A stretch of 64,000 nucleotides of DNA from Chryseobacterium sp. Bi04 (GCF_918698085.1 NZ_CAKKLP010000012.1:1-64000), one strand, 5' to 3'; shown: positions 35,011-44,209, numbered from the stretch's first letter. Translations and numbers: made by a program. Notes: generated from the letters alone by a model not told the origin.

Positions 35011-35035
35011 TTTCGGCGGCCGGAGGCCGCCGAAA
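35011..35035. repeat. GC-rich perfect hairpin
   Basis: 11-bp perfect stem TTTCGGCGGCC / GGCCGCCGAAA with loop GGA, very GC-rich for this genome. A short T-run follows on the plus strand, but no plus-strand gene precedes it closely, so its role as a terminator is uncertain. Confidence 0.7.
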
Positions 35036-35091
35036 CGTATTTTTCAGAATAATACCGGTGTACACAATAGATTGTATTCTGATAAAGGAAA

Positions 35092-35562
35092 TTATTTTAT
35101 TTTCTTCATGGGGAATGCCTGTCTGGCCATTTTCCCATTCATAAGGCCTGAGATTTCTGCAAATAAAGAATCTTTACGGATTTTTTTATAGGTAATCGTT
35201 TGGGGAAAGTCATTCTGCCGGTTTTCAAATACCAGTGAAGTGGGATTTGAGCCAGGAGTTGAAATAAAATCGACAGGCTGTTCATCATGTTGACCTTTTA
35301 CAGATACGATGTAATACAGTTTTCTGTCTTTTTCTACAAGGCGTACAGACTCGAAGTGAATGGTATCTTTATTCTTTAAATAATAGCTTTCTCCCTGAAG
35401 TTCAGTACTGCTTTTCTGAGTCCAGGTTTCGTAAAGACTGCCTTTCGTGGTTTGGGTTTCCCAGGTACCAAGCAGCCATTCCAGTTTTTTGATTTCACTG
35501 GGCTGAGTCCAGCTGCCTATAATCAAGAGTCCAATGACAGCGGGAATTAGTTTTGTTTCCAT
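35092..35562 (-). CDS. DUF6265 family exported protein
   Basis: A 156-residue protein with an N-terminal hydrophobic segment (about 5-18) that is a signal peptide or anchor. The domain begins LEWLLGTWETQTTKGSLYET and contains KSSTELQGESYYLKN, VRLVEKDRKLYYIV and FENRQNDFPQTITYKKI, which fit the lipocalin-like DUF6265. Function unknown. It is 65 bp downstream of the AraC-family gene on the same strand and may share its transcript. Confidence 0.75.
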   Translation of the reverse strand: METKLIPAVIGLLIIGSWTQPSEIKKLEWLLGTWETQTTKGSLYETWTQKSSTELQGESYYLKNKDTIHFESVRLVEKDRKLYYIVSVKGQHDEQPVDFISTPGSNPTSLVFENRQNDFPQTITYKKIRKDSLFAEISGLMNGKMARQAFPMKKIK

Positions 35563-35627
35563 GTTGCTTATTTTATATCAATCAAAATTCATGATAAATA
35601 AATCTTTACAATTGTAAAAATGCGACA

Positions 35628-36440
35628 TCACGAATCTTTTTTGTAAAATAATAAGGACATCTGAAGATGGTCACCATAAAACTCTTTGGGACTAAGGCCT
35701 GTAAACTCTTTAAAATCCTTGATAAAATGAGCCTGATCATAATATTCAGCATCGTAAGCAAGTGCCGTAAGACTGGTGTATTCTTTATGAAGAAGCTGTT
35801 TCAGGATTGATTGAAGTCTTATAGTTTTGGAAAGTTGTTTAGGACTCATGCCAATGGCTGAAGAGAACCTGCGTTCCAACTGTCTGCGGTTGATATTGGT
35901 TTGTTGCGATAATTCATTTACGGAGATTTGTCCATTTACATTGAGGAGTATATCAATGGTAGATTGTACAATCCTGTCGATGGTTTCAGGATTAAGTCTT
36001 TCCTGCATAAAGTTTTCTACATGGCTTATTTTTTCCTGAACTGTTTTAGAATGGAATACCTTTTCATCCAATTCAGCTCCGGCAGCTCCAAACAGATCTT
36101 CCAGCGGAATGGCTTTATCATCCATCTCTTTTATAGGAATGGCAGCAAACGGCAAAAAACCGTCATGATGAAAACGGACAGAGAAAATGCCGGTGATTCC
36201 GGTAGGTTCTATTCTTAAAGGTTGGGTTAACTGTCCGAAAACAAAACTTCTAGGCTGTACAACGGCTTCTCCGTGGATATATTGTTTGTAAAGATCTCCA
36301 TAATGGAAAATCATTTCCATACAGCCGTCCGGAACGATAGTCTGTGATTGTGGCACGTCTTCTTTTGGACTGTCCAGAGTCCAATAGCATTTGATAAAAG
36401 GAGCCAGCTCCGGCCGGGGTTTGAATGTTTGATAATCCAT
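35628..36440 (-). CDS. AraC-family regulator with DUF6597-type sensor domain
   Basis: A 270-residue transcription regulator. The N-terminal 160 residues (FIKCYWTLDSPKEDVPQSQ, IVPDGCMEMIFHYGD, GQLTQPLRIEPTG) are the sensor domain commonly called DUF6597. The C-terminal 100 form two helix-turn-helix motifs: VNELSQQTNINRRQLERRF and LTALAYDAEYYDQAHFIKDF, followed by FTGLSPKEFYG. The effector is unknown. Start ATG 36440. Confidence 0.88.
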   Translation of the reverse strand: MDYQTFKPRPELAPFIKCYWTLDSPKEDVPQSQTIVPDGCMEMIFHYGDLYKQYIHGEAVVQPRSFVFGQLTQPLRIEPTGITGIFSVRFHHDGFLPFAAIPIKEMDDKAIPLEDLFGAAGAELDEKVFHSKTVQEKISHVENFMQERLNPETIDRIVQSTIDILLNVNGQISVNELSQQTNINRRQLERRFSSAIGMSPKQLSKTIRLQSILKQLLHKEYTSLTALAYDAEYYDQAHFIKDFKEFTGLSPKEFYGDHLQMSLLFYKKDS

Positions 36441-36587
36441 GGTATTCCATATTCTGATGGTATAAAATTATCAAATAAAAGAGAAATCAATTCAAGGAGA
36501 CTCAATGCATTGAGAAAAGCAGAATCATGAAATAACCTTATCTTTGAAAATCCAATATTTTCTTGGCATTAATCAATAGTATCATAG

Positions 36588-37370
36588 ATGAAATTTTTAC
36601 TGGACTTTTTATTCCGTGTTGTACAGCTTTTTACAGAACCTTATTTTTTAGTATTTCTTGCAGTAGTTATTATCGCTCTGTTGAAAAGGAAGAATAAATG
36701 TAAAAATCTGAGAACAGGAATTTTTATATCAGCAGTTGTCATGATTATCCTTATAGGAAATGGTTTTCTGGGTAAACTAATCTCCGGATATCTGCAGAAA
36801 AGTTATATCAGTAGTTCAGGGATGAAGAATACACCGGCTCAGAATCCCATTATTGTAGTACTCGGTGGCGGGGTGGTAGATATTGACAATACAGAGAAAT
36901 TGCATACCATGTCTTATTCCAGAATAGTTACTGCCTATCAATTGTATCATGAATACAGGGAAAATAATCAATCTTGTAAAATATTAATTTCCGGAAAAGG
37001 AAGAGGACATACAAGTGAAGCAGAATTATTCAGAGAGAATTTTAAAAAGATGGGAGTGCCGGATTCTGACATGATTAAAGAAGACCAAAGCATGAATACC
37101 TATCAAAATGCAAAATATTCGAGCCAGATAGTAAATCAGATGGGGCCATCCAGTGTATATCTGGTGACTTCGGGATTTCACATGAAAAGATCTGTTGCTC
37201 TGTTTCAGACCTTTGGATTAAAACCTATTCCTAAAGCATCGGATTTTATAGATACTGAACTCACAATATTTCCTAACAGCTATAATGCTGCATTTACATT
37301 TGTTATGCTTAAAGAGGTCGTGGGAATATGGCAGGTGCAGTTATATAACAGTTTAGGAATGAATAAATAG
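36588..37370 (+). CDS. YdcF/ElyC family membrane protein (DUF218)
   Basis: A 260-residue inner-membrane protein. Two membrane helices (about 12-32 and 41-62) precede a DUF218 domain with PIIVVLGGGVVD, ILISGKGRGHTSEAELFRENF, SMNTYQNAKYSSQIV and SVYLVTSGFHMKRSVALFQ. ElyC and SanA, better-studied relatives, affect envelope integrity and lipid-carrier use; this gene may act there, but its own role is not known. Single gene with terminator at 37399. Confidence 0.85.
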   Translation: MKFLLDFLFRVVQLFTEPYFLVFLAVVIIALLKRKNKCKNLRTGIFISAVVMIILIGNGFLGKLISGYLQKSYISSSGMKNTPAQNPIIVVLGGGVVDIDNTEKLHTMSYSRIVTAYQLYHEYRENNQSCKILISGKGRGHTSEAELFRENFKKMGVPDSDMIKEDQSMNTYQNAKYSSQIVNQMGPSSVYLVTSGFHMKRSVALFQTFGLKPIPKASDFIDTELTIFPNSYNAAFTFVMLKEVVGIWQVQLYNSLGMNK

Positions 37371-37398
37371 TATTCTGCAGTCTATTGTACATATAAAT

Positions 37399-37434
37399 AA
37401 CCGGTCCCTTGAGTTAACTTAAGGGGCCGGTTTG
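37399..37434 (+). terminator. Terminator of the YdcF-type gene
   Basis: AACCGGTCCCTTGAGTTAAC and TTAAGGGGCCGGTTT pair in a long stem with isolated mismatches, 28 bp after the stop. Confidence 0.75.
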
Positions 37435-37465
37435 CTTTAAAACTGTTCAAACTTTTTTAATAGGT

Positions 37466-37520
37466 TTTGGCTAAAGCCAAATTGATTGTCATGTTTTATC
37501 AGATGGACTAAAGTCCATCT
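37466..37520. repeat. Pair of palindromes with AA loops
   Basis: TTTGGCTAAAGCCAAA (37466-37481) and AGATGGACTAAAGTCCATCT (37501-37520) are both perfect inverted repeats around CTaaAG. The shared loop and close pairing look like a short REP-type element; I recall similar pairs in other Chryseobacterium intergenic regions, but could not check. Confidence 0.6.
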
Positions 37521-37725
37521 CTATTGAATTTACATTGCCATATTAAATCATCAGTCTGTTTTCTTCAGTGAAATTATGGTTTGTTTTTCTTTTAAAAGCC
37601 TAAAATACAGAAAAACCAATGAAGGCTCAAAAAAGCTGTGTTTTTCCATCCTGTACCTATGCTATCTGATTGAAAATTAAGGAGATGTATGACCAAAATA
37701 AGTTGTAATCAAAATCTCAGAATAT

Positions 37726-38121
37726 TTACATTTTGAAGACATTAAATTTATGTCCATCAGGATCTGCAAAGACAAAACCATAATAGTTGTTTCCAAAGCT
37801 TTCAGGTTCTGAGATAATGGTTCCGCCTGCATTTTTAACTTCTTCCGCCCACTGATCAGCCTGATCTATGGTTTCAGCAGAAAGGGTAAATATAATTTCA
37901 TTGGAATGGTGAGAGTCACCAAAATTTACATTTTTTACATTGGTCTCAATGATGTTTTTTAGAAAGAAGTGAATAATAAATTCATTGTCTCCCACAAAAA
38001 AACTTACCAATTCATTAGAACTGTGTGGATTATTGGGCTTAAATCCCAGTTCTGTATAAAATTTCTGTGTTCGCTCAAGGTCCGCCACAGCAAGGTTTGC
38101 CCAGATCATTTTTGGTTTCAT
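37726..38121 (-). CDS. VOC (glyoxalase/bleomycin-resistance) family protein
   Basis: A 131-residue protein with the paired beta-alpha-beta-beta-beta modules of the VOC superfamily: IWANLAVADLERTQKFYTEL near the N-terminus and GGTIISEPESFGNNYYGFVFADPDGHKFNVFKM at the C-terminus. The metal ligands expected at the first position (usually His) are not obvious, so it may be a binding protein more than an enzyme. Substrate unknown. Confidence 0.85.
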   Translation of the reverse strand: MKPKMIWANLAVADLERTQKFYTELGFKPNNPHSSNELVSFFVGDNEFIIHFFLKNIIETNVKNVNFGDSHHSNEIIFTLSAETIDQADQWAEEVKNAGGTIISEPESFGNNYYGFVFADPDGHKFNVFKM

Positions 38122-38310
38122 ACTATTTTATTTTTTGGTTAGGATAAAGGTAGCACCTTTCAATAGGATAAAGGTTGCCATGTGGCAAGATTTTGTATTT
38201 TTATAAAGGCCATTAAAAATAATATATTATTAATAATTGATTAATTCTCAGATAGATATTAATTAAACTATTGCTTTTTAGTTACAATTTAATTTAACAT
38301 AATATATAAG

Positions 38311-38904
38311 ATGAATGAACAGATTATTAATAAAATTAAAATTTTAGGAGGAAATACTGACGCTGTACATGCAGATAAAAATTTTGTAGAAAACTGGCAG
38401 AGTATTAGATTCGACAATTATTTATATGGCAAAGATTGGGATGTGTATGGTATTGACGAGTTTTACAGCATTCATCAAAAACTGTATAAAGAAAATAATG
38501 AAAAATTTTACCGCGACTTAACTGAATATTATTTTTCCTTACATGACTGTACATATGGCCAATATTTTTTCAAAGACTGGATGTTTACTCCGTTTAAACC
38601 AGGCTCGGAAGATTATGAAGAATTAGATGGGCTTGTAGAGGAAGATGACGTAAGAAAAACTGTAAAAGGCAAAGAAATGGATTTTGTCTGTATATTTTAT
38701 TCATATGGATATCCGGATCATTATTTTGTGTGTGCAAAAGATCCTGATCAATCAAACCCAGCGGTATACGGAACGGACCATGAAGTTTATTTTAATGAAA
38801 TTGAAAACGAAGGAAGCCTGGAAGAGTTTCTGGACAGGTTCCTTACCAAAGAAGAGTTCCGGGAAGTCGTTAAAGAATATCTGCAAGGAAAATTAGGTGA
38901 ATAA
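38311..38904 (+). CDS. Hypothetical cytoplasmic protein, possibly SUKH-like
   Basis: A 197-residue acidic protein without signal peptide. The C-terminal part (FICIFYSYGYPDHYFVCAKD-like and NPAVYGTDHEVYFNEIENEG ... LEEFLDRFLTKEEF) has the pattern of SUKH/SMI1-KNR4 proteins, in which a beta-rich core is followed by a final helix after an Asp-His segment. SUKH proteins are often immunity proteins to secreted toxins. No toxin gene is adjacent, and the resemblance is weak, so the family label is tentative. Confidence 0.5.
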   Translation: MNEQIINKIKILGGNTDAVHADKNFVENWQSIRFDNYLYGKDWDVYGIDEFYSIHQKLYKENNEKFYRDLTEYYFSLHDCTYGQYFFKDWMFTPFKPGSEDYEELDGLVEEDDVRKTVKGKEMDFVCIFYSYGYPDHYFVCAKDPDQSNPAVYGTDHEVYFNEIENEGSLEEFLDRFLTKEEFREVVKEYLQGKLGE

Positions 38905-39103
38905 GGGATTTTGATGTCATTAGTCCTCTATTCCTTAGATGATTATTTTGTCCTATAATTTATATTATGTTAAATTGTATATGTTTCAGCTTTTCAAAAA
39001 GTATAACATTTTTTAACTTACATCAGAATCCAAAGTTCCATTCCAACTAATCGATCCATCCTATACTTAAGTCCCAATGACGAAAACCCGTGCTAGGGTT
39101 TCT

Positions 39104-39424
39104 TTATTTTACTTTTGAGGTTATTACATCGAATTTTTCAAGCAATAATAGTTTATAGATTTCTGTGACTTCGTTCCAATCTGTAGCCTGGTATCTGGTT
39201 TGCTGTCCTTCGAAAATGACGAAGAGTGATAAATCTTTATGTACTTCAATCACGTTTTCATCATCGGTTATAACTGAAACCCAAAAGGCTCCATGCTCAT
39301 CATCCATTAACTGAATATCTGATATAGCTTTTACTATATCCTCTTCATCAATATTGTCTTTTTGATATCCGCTTGCGTATTGTATGTAGCTTTCTGTCAT
39401 TACGTGAGCATATTTTGATTTCAA
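39104..39424 (-). CDS. Hypothetical small acidic protein
   Basis: A 106-residue cytoplasmic protein with a helical N-terminal half (SYIQYASGYQKDNIDEEDIVK) and a beta-rich second half (FWVSVITDDENVIEVHKDLS, LFVIFEGQQTRYQATDW). I recognise no family. It begins 2 bp after the phosphotransferase gene stop, so the two are an operon. Confidence 0.55.
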   Translation of the reverse strand: MKSKYAHVMTESYIQYASGYQKDNIDEEDIVKAISDIQLMDDEHGAFWVSVITDDENVIEVHKDLSLFVIFEGQQTRYQATDWNEVTEIYKLLLLEKFDVITSKVK

Positions 39425-39426
39425 TA

Positions 39427-40425
39427 TCAGTTTATATTAATCTCAATTTTGTGGTAAGCAATCCATCGTTTGAGATTTCCAACCATTCTTTTTAAATGAT
39501 CTTCATTCAGGAAAATATTGGTCCAATATTCAAATCTGTCGCACTGAACACTTATGTAATAGGTCATAATTGCTAAACATGCGAAGGGTAAAAACTTTTT
39601 TTCTTCATTACTAATTTTAGTTACTATCTCATACCCTTTTATGAAGCTTTCTGCTTTTGTTTGATATTCTTCTTCGTTCAAATGGGTTGCAAATAACTGA
39701 AATAGGAAATAAGAAATGTCAAAGCATAAATAACCGTTGCCACAGAAATCAAAGTCAAAAAATGTTATTTCTTTTTCATCGTCAATGTGCAAATTGTCAA
39801 ACCAAACGTCAAGATGAACAGTTCCATATCTCATTTTCTGGTTGTCAATATTTTCCATTTTTAGCGTTAAAAAAGCAGAAAGGCTTTCTAAAAATTCAAT
39901 TTCGCTTCTATTTTTACTATAGAATTCTTTTGTTCTTAAAACAGGGTTCTTGAGCAAGTTTTGAGCATTGTAAGACATTCTCATCAGTTCGATATTTTCT
40001 GTGGATTGATGAACTTTTGCTAATGCTTGTCCAATTAGAAAGCTTGTTTGGGGTGAAAATTTAGCTGTCTTAATGCCTTTAGCATACGAAAATAAAACGC
40101 CAAATCGTGTACCTTCTGGAGCTTCAATTTCTTGAATGAATTTGTTCGATTTATCAGCTATTGGAAAAGCAACTTGTCGGTCTACTTCTTTCAGAAGAAT
40201 TAAAAGTCTTAATTCTTCTTCAATTTCTAATTTAGTCCGCCAATTATGTGTGTAAACTCTAAAAACGTATTTGTTTTCGTCATCATGAACAATGTATAAA
40301 TGATTCATAGCAAGCCGAAATATGTTGCATTCCGTTTTGTCGGTTAGTTCATATTTTCGTTGAATAAGTTTACCAAGTCCATTTGGTGAAAGTGTACTAT
40401 TTATTGTAGGAAATTTCTCTGTCAT
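39427..40425 (-). CDS. Aminoglycoside-phosphotransferase-type kinase
   Basis: A 332-residue small-molecule kinase of the APH/choline kinase fold. It has a nucleotide lobe with NKYVFRVYTHNW (Lys/Arg for ATP), the catalytic loop GTVHLDVWFDNLHID (about 216-230; the common form is HGDxxxxN, here HLDVWFDN) and the metal-binding EITFFDFDFCGNGY. The Gly to Leu change in the catalytic loop is seen in related homoserine kinase-like proteins. Substrate unknown, so no resistance claim is made. It is followed by the small gene at 39104. Confidence 0.82.
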   Translation of the reverse strand: MTEKFPTINSTLSPNGLGKLIQRKYELTDKTECNIFRLAMNHLYIVHDDENKYVFRVYTHNWRTKLEIEEELRLLILLKEVDRQVAFPIADKSNKFIQEIEAPEGTRFGVLFSYAKGIKTAKFSPQTSFLIGQALAKVHQSTENIELMRMSYNAQNLLKNPVLRTKEFYSKNRSEIEFLESLSAFLTLKMENIDNQKMRYGTVHLDVWFDNLHIDDEKEITFFDFDFCGNGYLCFDISYFLFQLFATHLNEEEYQTKAESFIKGYEIVTKISNEEKKFLPFACLAIMTYYISVQCDRFEYWTNIFLNEDHLKRMVGNLKRWIAYHKIEININ

Positions 40426-40998
40426 TAATTCTTAGTTCGCAGTTGGTTATAAAATATATGCAATTTCGTTAACATTTCTTTCTTTTTTGTCAATAAAATT
40501 AGATTACCATTTTTATTACTTTTAGTTCCGATGTAACTTCTATTAGCAATTACAAAGATACATGACGATTATTTTTTAATCTCTATTCCAATAACAGTAA
40601 TGTATTCCTCATTTTCGCAGTCAATAACATAACCTGCACCTAATTTAGTAAGAAATTGATCATGAACTTTTCTTGCTGTTGTGAACATAATAGTTTCCAT
40701 AGCCTTGGCAATTTGAATGGTAGTATGCCTACACCGTCGGCACCTCCGTGAATCTGTGCATAACTCCCCCTGCCCTTTAAAATACCTACAAGCTTTTATT
40801 GATAATTTTGCAGATGATCTATTTATATGTCTGTTAAACAGAATTTTGTGTTTATGTTATAAATATTGTCCAGGCCTATATTGTAAAAATAGTTACATTT
40901 TTGAACAAAATTCGTATTTTTGTTGATATAATTTATATCACTATCTTTTTTTATGATAACAGTTCAGTGCAATTCATTTATAGACCTTAAATTTTAAA
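40426..40998. other. Gap upstream of alkB with a possible gene remnant
   Basis: About 570 bp. The AT-rich flanks hold the 5' regions of the divergent phosphotransferase and alkB genes. Between them, a more even-composition segment (about 40565-40780) holds a short minus-strand open frame described separately. Confidence 0.5.
40569..40700 (-). pseudogene. Short open frame, possible gene remnant
   Basis: A 43-codon frame (METIMFTTARKVHDQFLTKL, then GAGYVIDCENEEYITVIGIE and IKK). The amino-acid make-up looks like real protein and the frame stays open upstream of the ATG, but no ribosome-binding site is obvious. Base composition upstream (to about 40780) is less AT-rich than the surrounding gap. 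It may be the 3' end of a lost gene; I do not recognise the family. Confidence 0.3.
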
Positions 40999-41604
40999 AT
41001 GTCGCAGCTTAGTTTATTTAATTCTGAAGAATATTATCGGTTCCCTAAAAAACTTTTGGAGTATACAGAACATTTTTTACCTGAAGAAGAGGCTTCAGGG
41101 CTTGAAGAACTATTAATGAATACTGCTCCATGGAAACAGAGAACCCAGAAAATGTATGATAAAATGGTTCTCACTCCCCGTTTGACGGCTTGGTACGGTG
41201 ATGAAGAAAAGACCTATCAATTGGGAGATACACAATTTACAGCCAATCGATGGCTTCCGGAACTGCTTGATGTAAAAGAGCGTATAGAGAATGCCACGGG
41301 ATGTGCTTTTAACTCAGTATTGTTAAATTTATACCGTGATAAGAATGACTCTGTAGCCTGGCATCGGGATAAAGATAGTAAACTTGGTGACCACCCTGTT
41401 ATTGCCTCTGTAAGCCTTGGACAGGTAAGAAGTTTTGATTTCAGAAACGTTGACGATCATACCAATAAATATAGCCTCCCCCTTCAGCATGGTTCCCTGT
41501 TAATCATGAAAGGAGATCTTCAGATAAATTGGGAACACCGCATTGCCAAATCTGCTCTGCCTATGAAACCAAGGATCAATATGACCTTTCGGTTGATAAA
41601 ATAA
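40999..41604 (+). CDS. alkB: AlkB-type 2-oxoglutarate/Fe(II) dioxygenase
   Basis: Reverses alkylation damage on nucleic acid bases by oxidative demethylation. The 201-residue protein carries NLYRDKNDSVAWHRDKDSKLG (Fe ligands His and Asp in HRD), the distal ligand His in INWEHRIAKS, and PRINMTFR where Arg binds 2-oxoglutarate. The substrate-loop motif FDFR follows SVSLGQVR. Length fits the AlkB/ALKBH2-like group. It complements the alkylation-repair gene tag far upstream, although they are not linked. Confidence 0.93.
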   Translation: MSQLSLFNSEEYYRFPKKLLEYTEHFLPEEEASGLEELLMNTAPWKQRTQKMYDKMVLTPRLTAWYGDEEKTYQLGDTQFTANRWLPELLDVKERIENATGCAFNSVLLNLYRDKNDSVAWHRDKDSKLGDHPVIASVSLGQVRSFDFRNVDDHTNKYSLPLQHGSLLIMKGDLQINWEHRIAKSALPMKPRINMTFRLIK

Positions 41605-41663
41605 AACCCGTCTGTTACCTGCTTTTATCAATTGCTCACACAGCAGCAGACGGGTTATAGATA

Positions 41664-44048
41664 TTATGATATTTTGATTTTTACCCCTACTGAAATATTA
41701 ATTCCGGCGAGAGGGCTAAGGAATTTCAGTTGAGAATTTTGAAGTCTTGCTTCTGTATTTAAAAGGTTGTTTCCCAGTATATAATATTCTATACTTCCTG
41801 TTTTTAAATGGGTATCTTCATAAGAAATACGGGCATTAAGAAGTGAAAATGCAGGCATAGGAAGCTCCGGGTTTATATTTTTACCAAGATATTTTTGCTT
41901 CATATAATGGTCTAATGCTATATTGAAATTCAGCTTTTGGACCGTTCCTGTAAGGCTGAATCCAAAACGGCTTGTGGGCATATTAGGCATATAATCTCCA
42001 TCACTCCATTTTCTTATGGAACTGTCTGCCGTACTGATGTTTCTTACCAGGTCATAATAAGAGCCTAACTCCCATTTTCCCAATCTGTGAAGGTCCATTT
42101 TGTAAGCAGCCTCCGCTTCTATTCCGGTGATCTCGGTGTCATCAGAACGCCATTCCTTTACCAGGAAAACTTCCCGTGAAATCCCTGTATGAGCAAGGTA
42201 GATGTAATTTTTATAGAAAGTATGGTACCAATTGGCGGATAAGCGTATATTTTTCAAATTAAGTCCACCACCAATTTCCCAGGTTTTTGCAGTTTCTTTA
42301 TCCAGCTTGTCATCTCCGTTTTCTTCTGTGAGAATGGCAAAATGATTGTTGCCAGCATAAAGCTCATTGACTTCCGGGGCTCTTTCCGAGTGATTGTACT
42401 GTATTTTCAGATAAGCTTTTTTAAAAATATTCCATTGGGCTGCTGTATGAAACTGATTAAGAGTAAAATTCCTTCCTGTGAGGTTTCCTCCTGAAAGCCC
42501 GCGGCTTCTGATGTATTTTTTATCAGTATCAGCCCTGCGTTGGACGTGATCATTCCGGTATCCCAAATCAAATTCAAGAAAATCAAAATTGAGGTGCTGC
42601 ATCGTGAATATGCCAATTTCACGGCTTATGTTGTTAGGGAGATATCTTTGACTTCCGCTACCCTCCATTTCTCTGTATTGTACTTCAAGTCCTGTAGTTC
42701 CTGTTAGAAATTTCAGTTTCTGTTGCACTATTTCCAAACGGCCATTATGTTGTTGTACTTGAAATTGATTGGCTTTATAGCGTTCCAGAAGTTCTGAATT
42801 TGTGGAAAGCACCCCTATATAATTAAGCTTTATACTGGCAATTGGAGAATGGCTGAATTGATAGGCCGTTTCCAGCATAGCCTTATGGGATAGGCTTCTT
42901 ATATTAATAGGTAAATACTCTAGGGGCTGCTGGGGTTTCCCATGGGAATGTTTTTGGATTTTGGATAAGGCATAGCCGGGAACACCAAAATACGAATAGG
43001 AATTTTGATAGACTCCTCCTATATAAAAGGATTTGCCAATATAGCTGGTCCCCAAATAGAATGAATTGCTTTCTGAATGACTGTTTGGAATGACACCGTC
43101 TTTTGTTGGCACATAGTCCTTAATACTGTTTACTTCGCTTTTGTAGCGGTCTTTCGTGGGATCCTGCCCCGGAACGTATTGATCGTTTTTGGGATTGGGG
43201 TGATATTGGCCATCCGACGGATTGTAATAAGTGGGGCTGAATGTATAAAGATCATCATGTGAAAGTTCATATTCTACCATATGATCCTTGGCAAACTGGC
43301 TGATATAAGGGAACAGACTAATGTTAAGAACATTTCTTGAATTTACATCCAACTGGCAGAGGGATTGCAAAATACTATTAAATCCTACCAGGTTTGGATC
43401 ATAACATCTGTTGTCTTTAGATTTCCCCGGTATACTGACGATTTCCTGTTTTTGGTTGGAACCTCCTATTGTCCATACCCAGTTTTTGGTGATGGTGCCT
43501 TTTGCTGAAAAGGCCTGTTTCTGTCCACTGTTGCTTCCACCTTCCAGAAGCGCCTGAAGGTTAATTTTTTTTGATGGAAGCTGACGGACGATATAGTTCG
43601 TTTCAATATCAACGGCTCCTCCAATAGCTTTTCCACCATACAGTACTGCTGCTGAATTCTTATAAATATTAATGCTCTGAGCATTATCCATTTGAATATC
43701 CAGATTAAAATCGGGGCTTATTCCCGAAAGGTCATTCACTGAAGTTCCGTTTTCCAGAATTTTTACCCTATTCCCACTCAGGCTTCGGATAACAGGAGCC
43801 CCGGAATTGGGACCATATCCTGAATTTTGGATACCCGGAATTTTACTCAGCGTTTCTCCTAAGGTTTTGGACTGTATAAAATCCAGTGTCTTCTTTGGAA
43901 TACTTACCACATCCCTGTTCATTTTTCCCTGTATCCGTATTGATTCTATATCCTGGACTGTCTTTTCAGTACTCAGGTTCTGAGCTTTCATCACAGAATG
44001 ATAAGAAATGACAGACCCTCCCATCAAAAAAATAACGGCTTTTTTCAT
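41664..44048 (-). CDS. TonB-dependent receptor, probable zinc-uptake type (ZnuD-like)
   Basis: A 794-residue outer-membrane receptor: signal peptide (about 1-22), TonB-box region, plug domain (IPKKTLDFIQSKTLGETLSK, APVIRSLSGNRVKILENGTS, IGGAVDIETN, about 45-160) and a beta-barrel ending ISVGVKIKIS. An extracellular-looking loop holds IQKHSHGKPQQPLEY and NIRSLSHK, His-rich as in zinc receptors. A candidate Zur site (44099-44111) overlaps its promoter -33 region. Together these suggest zinc import across the outer membrane when zinc is short. Binding of a siderophore-like zincophore is not excluded. Confidence 0.85.
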   Translation of the reverse strand: MKKAVIFLMGGSVISYHSVMKAQNLSTEKTVQDIESIRIQGKMNRDVVSIPKKTLDFIQSKTLGETLSKIPGIQNSGYGPNSGAPVIRSLSGNRVKILENGTSVNDLSGISPDFNLDIQMDNAQSINIYKNSAAVLYGGKAIGGAVDIETNYIVRQLPSKKINLQALLEGGSNSGQKQAFSAKGTITKNWVWTIGGSNQKQEIVSIPGKSKDNRCYDPNLVGFNSILQSLCQLDVNSRNVLNISLFPYISQFAKDHMVEYELSHDDLYTFSPTYYNPSDGQYHPNPKNDQYVPGQDPTKDRYKSEVNSIKDYVPTKDGVIPNSHSESNSFYLGTSYIGKSFYIGGVYQNSYSYFGVPGYALSKIQKHSHGKPQQPLEYLPINIRSLSHKAMLETAYQFSHSPIASIKLNYIGVLSTNSELLERYKANQFQVQQHNGRLEIVQQKLKFLTGTTGLEVQYREMEGSGSQRYLPNNISREIGIFTMQHLNFDFLEFDLGYRNDHVQRRADTDKKYIRSRGLSGGNLTGRNFTLNQFHTAAQWNIFKKAYLKIQYNHSERAPEVNELYAGNNHFAILTEENGDDKLDKETAKTWEIGGGLNLKNIRLSANWYHTFYKNYIYLAHTGISREVFLVKEWRSDDTEITGIEAEAAYKMDLHRLGKWELGSYYDLVRNISTADSSIRKWSDGDYMPNMPTSRFGFSLTGTVQKLNFNIALDHYMKQKYLGKNINPELPMPAFSLLNARISYEDTHLKTGSIEYYILGNNLLNTEARLQNSQLKFLSPLAGINISVGVKIKIS

Positions 44049-44071
44049 ATGCGTATGCTTTAATAATCCGG

Positions 44072-44079
44072 CAAAGCTA
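44072..44079 (-). promoter_or_regulatory. -7 element of the zinc TonB receptor
   Basis: Minus strand TAGCTTTG fits TAnnTTTG, 24-31 bp upstream of the ATG. A TTG about 20 bp further up lies inside the Zur-like motif. Confidence 0.5.
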
Positions 44080-44098
44080 GATAATTAATTTTATTAAA

Positions 44099-44111
44099 GC
44101 AACTTTGTTGC
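44099..44111. promoter_or_regulatory. Candidate Zur box (TonB receptor)
   Basis: GCAACTTTGTTGC, followed by ATTAAAG. Arms GCAAC and GTTGC are perfectly inverted around TTT. An identical 13-mer stands before the Fur-family gene at 54209. It covers the -33 region of the receptor promoter. Confidence 0.7.
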
Positions 44112-44209
44112 ATTAAAGAAAGTGCACCGCGTTTCTGAATATAATGTTTATTTACGCATAACATATTGTGTTATAATAAAATATATATGAGAAATATGCC
44201 CACAAAAAA

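Larger units (their letters stand above)
34555..35091. other. Gene-free stretch with direct repeats and hairpins
   Basis: About 540 bp upstream of the SRA-HNH gene. The first 100 bp hold its 5' region. Then come two copies of an approximately 82-bp direct repeat with a dyad between them and a GC-rich hairpin after them. No open frame. Confidence 0.6.
37371..37725. other. Gap with terminator and paired small hairpins
   Basis: About 355 bp between convergent genes. It holds a long terminator hairpin (37399-37434) and two small dyads with TAAA-type loops (37466-37481, 37501-37520). Remaining sequence is featureless. Confidence 0.6.

Noticed and set aside
39427..40425. Aminoglycoside resistance gene
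   Set aside because: The fold is APH-type, but the catalytic loop is HLD and no resistance-specific motifs are seen; only a generic kinase call is justified.
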